Source: Henricia sp. BOLD:AAB3569
Lineage: Eukaryota; Echinodermata; Asteroidea; Spinulosida; Echinasteridae
NCBI GenBank assembly: GCA_037783545.1
Contig: JBBELK010000542.1
Coordinates: forward strand, 1 to 64,000
Reading direction: 5' to 3'
DNA length: 64,000 bases
Position 1 is the first letter of the stretch, and every line of letters starts with the position of its first letter. A program made the position numbers and the translations under genes. A model generated the notes under the pieces. It worked only from the letters and a program-made list of their open reading frames with translations. It was not told where the DNA came from and searched no databases. Positions 54,001-60,000 of the stretch are shown here, one piece after another.

Positions 54001-57000
54001 TATTTTGGTCATTTTTGGTTTGTAATTTGATACCTAATGACGTCACAATGACGTCACACTTGTATGCACATCTTCACATTGGGGTTGATGTTCCTACCAA
54101 GTTTCAAGTTGATAGCTTGAACCGTTTTAAAGAAAACCTAGCTCTGGAAACGTTTGAGTGGAAGAAGAAAAAAAAAAAAAGACAAAGAAATCGTACGAGA
54201 GTAATAGGTGATCGGGCTGTTAATTGGCCCGATCACCTAATAAATGTTTGTGAGTGCAATGGGAGAAATATTTTAATGAGGTGAATAATATTTTAATGAG
54301 GTTTATTTTCGCCTCGTTGAATGGAACTATATTCCATTTTTCACCAAATGAAAATATTCCTTCTATTGCAAGAATTAAATATTCATTATTTGTTTTATAT
54401 AATTAATTAACACCCAAATACATTGTAGATCCTTGTCATCCTACATTTTTAAAATAAAACTCAGGCTTATCCATTATGCCCTTCAAGTTTATTTTGTTAA
54501 ATAGTTTTTTCCATGGCTATCATCAAAATCATGATGCCAACAGTATATAGAATACCCATTTGACACGCACATGCGCGCGATGTTGTGAATTAATACAGTG
54601 GCTCGGGCGCATCGTGCAATGGGAAAAAAGTATGGAACAAAATTGCACGGCAAATGGAACAAAACAGCACGGTTAGTGACGTACATTAAATGGATTAAAT
54701 ATTGAATGACACGTGACCTGCTATCGTCCAATCAGATCACAAGGATCTACTTGGATCTATTGTTCATTCTAAATGGCGGCTATTCGATACGGTCTATAAC
54801 GTTGGGGATATTTTATATCTGTCTGCAATAGGGGACCTATTTATTTTAGTGAGAATGCACATAAGAACATAATAAAACAATAGGGCCTATGACAATGATG
54901 ACATGCAGGGGCTGCAGCAAAATTTAAACAAGACCCATATGCACAGGCAAAACTGTACACAAAATAGCCAATAGACAAAGCTCAATGTTCACATTTTTAC
55001 TGACCTACACAGTACATATATGCATGGTGGAGATCAATATGTGTATGGGTTTGCAGTAGCACCATGTGAATCTCTTTTCAAGTTGTGTGTGGTTCTGAAA
55101 AGAACAGGTTCTTTTCAGAACCACACATACAAAAGAGATTCACATGGTGCTACCACAAACCCGTACACATAGGTACATTAATTGTATAAATGAGAATAAT
55201 TGTGTGGTTGGCCGATTTTAAATTGTAAGTCTTGGACAATTTTTCATGTCCAGCAGGCCCTATATAGCTTATATATAGCCACTTTTAAACATACCCAGAC
55301 CGTTTACAAAAAAAGAAAGATTTATGCTACTTAACTGCTTAAAAGGCAGAAATTGGCTACTCTCGGCAAAAAAAAAATAAACAGGGACCAAATTGTGTTA
55401 AATTTTTCTTGCCCTCAGAGTAAAAAATTAAACTATAATGACTGATGTGTATTTTTCCTACAGCCTCTTACTGCAAAGTCAGTGTGTAAGCTCGTCTGTG
55501 ATTGGTCACTTCTTATGGACCAGTGCAGCCAGGCTGATCAAACTGCCCAATCACGGCTTACGGTAGTGAACGTCATTTGCCGGCTAGCAGATATTTTTCT
55601 CTCAGGCTCATCTGCCATTTTAGGTATGCTCGAAAGACAAATTAAGTTCTTTTAAAATACACAAAACTAATTTTATTGCAAAGCCAAATGGCCTAGCTTC
55701 GTCTTTCACTTTCTGCTATAAATGTATATTTCATTGTTTTGTCAGAGAAACTGGAATGGTTTTGCAGGTTTTTTGGCTATTGACTTGGTTTGACAATAAT
55801 TATGCTCTCGAGCTCCCCCCTGGCTGCCCCACTTTAGGTGGTGATTGTCACTTTTTAAGTGACATTCCCCACCCTTGGAGCAAAATTTGGGCAACAAAAA
55901 CCCCAGCCTTGGGGGAAAAACATGCATGTTTTGCTCCGAGGTGCGCTGAAAATTTGATTTGTGGGTACATCTTAAGTTTTTCTTACTGTCCATGGTACTG
56001 GATGACCTGGAGAGACGAATAAGAACTAAAGTTGCCCTTCTCAGGCAGAAAAGAGCAGTGATCAGGCATGCCTTTGGTGTTAGGCTGAGCGTGCAAATTT
56101 GAGTGAAGAAAAGTCGGTCACATGGAGGACGTGTCGGAAGGGACTAGCTAAACTTTCCGAACAGTTGATAGCAAAGAAAGGATATGTCAAATTGCCCTCT
56201 CATGCTCCTTGAACCTTTTTTTCATCTTCCATTTTTGGCGCAAGTTAATTTTAGCCCCTGTTCAGTCAGGCGTGAAATTCCAACCATGATGGCGACGTTA
56301 ATGAAAACATGAAACTCATATCTACCGATATGTGAGCCAATTTTCTAAATACAATACAATTTCTATTTTATCTACAATTTTATGAGTGTGTACTTTTTTT
56401 GATACACCCTGTAAAACATAAAATCCATATGGATTATGCTTTGATTTTTGCAGGGAATGTTCCGTTTGTGCTGTGGGGAATCGTGGTACGTCTTCTGCAG
56501 GACAGTGACCCCACAATCCAGAATAAAGCAGTGTCTTGCATCAGGAAAGTTGGCCATGTGGCGGACTGTAGCGGTATGTATTCAAAATCTTATTTGTGGC
56601 TCCATTGCTTGAATAGTGAAATTCAACCGTTTTTAAAGTGTTACAGACCTATTCATAATACATGTATACCTCAGACAGTTTATGCATCCTAATTGGCTGA
56701 GTGCGCGTGCGTCACATGGCCAGTATTAAATTGATGATAAAGGTCCAGCTGAATTTAAACACGTTAGTCTGTCCCGTGGCACGCTATTCAGTTTCAGCAC
56801 CTATGGAACACGCACACAAAAAATGCACATTCCCCATAGCAAAGTTTACCCCGCCATATGCGTGCGAGTACAACACACATGCAATCGAACAAAAAGAACC
56901 GGACACACAGCAATGAACGTGACGTGTCAATGAAAGTAGGCAAACAGCAAAGTTTACTGTCCAAGAATTTCGGTACACAAAGTGATATTTAATATGGAAT

Positions 57001-60000
57001 ATTAAATTTATTTATTTTATTTATTTATTTATTTACCACATCCAACAGCGGAACAACTGCCAATTACAGGAATGGGATCAATTAACATACATGTGTAGAT
57101 ATTCGAATAACTGTCAACTTCTAAGTTGAATTAGAAACGGCCAGAGACACCGGGGAATCCCTCTCCTTGCTCTTCACGAAGAATGCTCTGGAATCTTTAA
57201 AGTGCGTTACCTAACACACTGGACCAACGGCATTACATCCCTTCCGAAGGACGGAACAAGTGTGAATAAGTGCCTTGCTCAAGGGCACAAGTGTCACGGC
57301 CCGGAATCGAACCCACATTCTAGTACTGGCACAGGAACTTGAGTTCGACACACTAGACCGCTCGGCCATAACACCCCATAAAAGAATTCAATTGGGTTTG
57401 GCTGGCAGTAAACAGTACGTTTAAAACCGGCTAGGTGCCTGGACGCTGATATAATGGCTCTCGCCTCGCAGCTCGGGCTATTACCAGCGTCCATTCATTA
57501 TTCGTATATCGTTCATTGATTGGAGATTTATAATGATTTTCCTTTTTATGTTTAAAGCCCAGTTTACAGATATTCAACCATCTCTGGGCCTACATCTTGG
57601 AGTTCAACTCTTCATTGGTCTGTTCATAGAAGGAGATCCTAGAAGCTGTCTACATAGTCTAATTGAGTGGGCGGTTGGTCCGTTAGAAGACGGTAGCTTC
57701 TGCAGTCTAGATGAACAAGAGGTATAGTAGAAACCCCCTTTAGAGCTCTAAAGTTACTTTCAGGTCGACCTTGTGACGACACATAAAAGTCGTCGACAAG
57801 CTTTTTAGAACCAAGCTATGCTTGTCGGCTTTAAAATAGCAGGCAAATGTTTTGAGACCTGTGCACGGCTCCCATAACATTATGACAATCGGCATCGGGC
57901 GGCGCTAACAACTTTTGCAACATGATGCTGATTGTCACAGGCAAGTTCTGTGAAGAAAACAATGATGCGTCTTTTTTTTTTTGTGCAAAAAAATAATGCC
58001 ATGGAATCCTCCGTACATTGAATTGTGCGTGACATGAGCATGGTTGCGATTATTTTGTGTCGAGTTAAGGTCTGTTTAGCGATTGGTTCTGTTTTGTGAC
58101 ATGAGCGTTACTTTTTTGCTTAATGCTGAGTGTTCCGTTGCGGCGCAAGAGAATCACAGGTCGACCAGAGGTCGGCTTTAAATGTATCACAAATGAATCA
58201 ATTTAAAGCGATTCATTAATCGTTCAAGCAATTTTAAAAACACTGTGGATTACCATGGTTTAGTGATTTGTCACTGAATTTGTGGTCATCACTGTGACCT
58301 GCAGCCGATTTCACGAAACAGTGCGTAACTTGCGCCATAAACGGTTATGGCGCAAGACTTACGCCATAAAGTTATGCCGTAGCTGCGCAATTACTTAAAA
58401 TCGATTTCACGAAACTCTTCTTAGCTGCGCAACGTTTATTTTTTCACTTTAGCACTTGTAACTTCTAGGACGAGGCTAATTTCTAGTTTATCAACGACTA
58501 TTTGATGCTTGCGCTTGATAAAATAGTCGTACATAAAACATACGTCGTTGTTTTTCACAAATTTTGCACGGTCATCATGGCTGCCGTCGCGAGTCATAAT
58601 GCGTCGAGTCGCAGATTTCACCGATAAAGGCCGTTTTCTACAAACGGAAGGCTGGGGTTCAGTTCGTTGACGATGCGGTAAATAAGCACGTGTAGCTAGC
58701 TGCATTATCGCCATTTTCCACTGTCCTACGACACATTTTTCCAACTTACGCCACCAAAAACCATTGCGCAAGTTACGCCACATTTTATGGCGTAAGTCGG
58801 CGAGTTGCGCCACATCCTGATGTGGCGCATCTTTCGTGAAACGCTTATTAACTTATTGCGCAAGTTACGCAATAACTTATGGCATAAGTGGACTTACGCA
58901 ATTGCGTAAAGTTTCGTGAAATCGGCTGCTGGTGAAAAATCCATGGTCCCTGATTCCAATCCGGCTGTAGTGCTTACCATTATAGTAACCACACTTGCTC
59001 CTTCATTAATACATATTTAGATGGTATGTGTGTCCAGCAGCCAATTTCATAAATCCTTACGCACTGCATAAGCCCGCTTGCGCAACTCTTTATTGCCTAA
59101 GCTGCGCAACATTCCTGTGATAATTACATGTAAGCCTATGGGGCTTATGCCATTTTCAAAAATTGCGCAGGCTACTAAATTTTTTCGTGAAATCGGTTGC
59201 AGATCACATTTTTCCCCCAACCATTTTTCCCATGGGTGTTGAGATTTTGATACCATATCATTTCTCATATATTTCTCAATTCCTATATTTTCAAGGATAT
59301 TGTCAAAAACCACCGAGTAAACTAAATTATCCAGTTCAAAGCAGTGCAGTGATTACACCAACCTTTTTGCTTCCACATCCAAATTAGATATTGCAAATTC
59401 CTTGTTTTCTTCCCATGGATAGTATTTTGGGAAGGTATTTTATGATTGTAAATGATTACGATTGGAAATTTACTAAACAAATCTGGACAAAAATGCAATA
59501 AAATCATGGGTCCATAAAAAGAGAGCTTTTTCTAAACCTGCAGAGCTTCGGCATCGTTGTCGTTAACTTATAGGATGATATGAATGCAATATTTAGTAGA
59601 GTGCCTAATCACCAACGAAATGAAAAATCGTATGTGCCTTATCGATCAGAATTTGAAATCCAAGACCCCGGACTCTCTGGGTGGATGCTCTACCTGCTGA
59701 GCAATAAGACACAGTTGTATGTTTCCTTAGGTTTTCCCTAAGAACCCAATTTTTCTCTCTTCATAGGAAGACGAAAGGCTGTTTGACCAGGGAGAGGCAA
59801 ACACGAGCTTTGAGGGTGTCCATTTAGCAAAGATCATCAGCAAACAGCTCTGCATCTTGGCAAAGACTGTTCATCATGAAGCATCCAGTGGCGTGGTTAA
59901 AAAGGAGTCATGCTCTGCAAGACTGAAAATGGAGGGTGAAAGTTCCGTAGCAGAACAATTAAAGAGATTAGCCGTTAACGAGTTGTCACATGGTGTAACT

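Larger units (their letters stand above)
52051..54238. repeat. Compound repeat bounded by AGGTGATCGGGC
   Basis: AGGTGATCGGGC at 52051 and inverted GCCCGATCACCT at 54227-54238. Internally 52840-53096 and 53660-53915 are direct repeats (TTCAGCTTGGTTTGATC, TTGAACTTTGACCTC, GACCCCAGAAGGAAGGGTCA). TGATGACGTCA words recur. Other elements are nested in it. Whether the outer pair are true element ends is uncertain. Confidence 0.5.

Noticed and set aside
26236..55463. Additional THADA exons in the large intron
   Set aside because: Exons 19 and 20 join in phase 0 and align contiguously with the human protein, so no missing exon is needed.
58436..58813. 125-codon - strand frame
   Set aside because: Lies entirely inside a foldback element and is not conserved in its 35740 copy.
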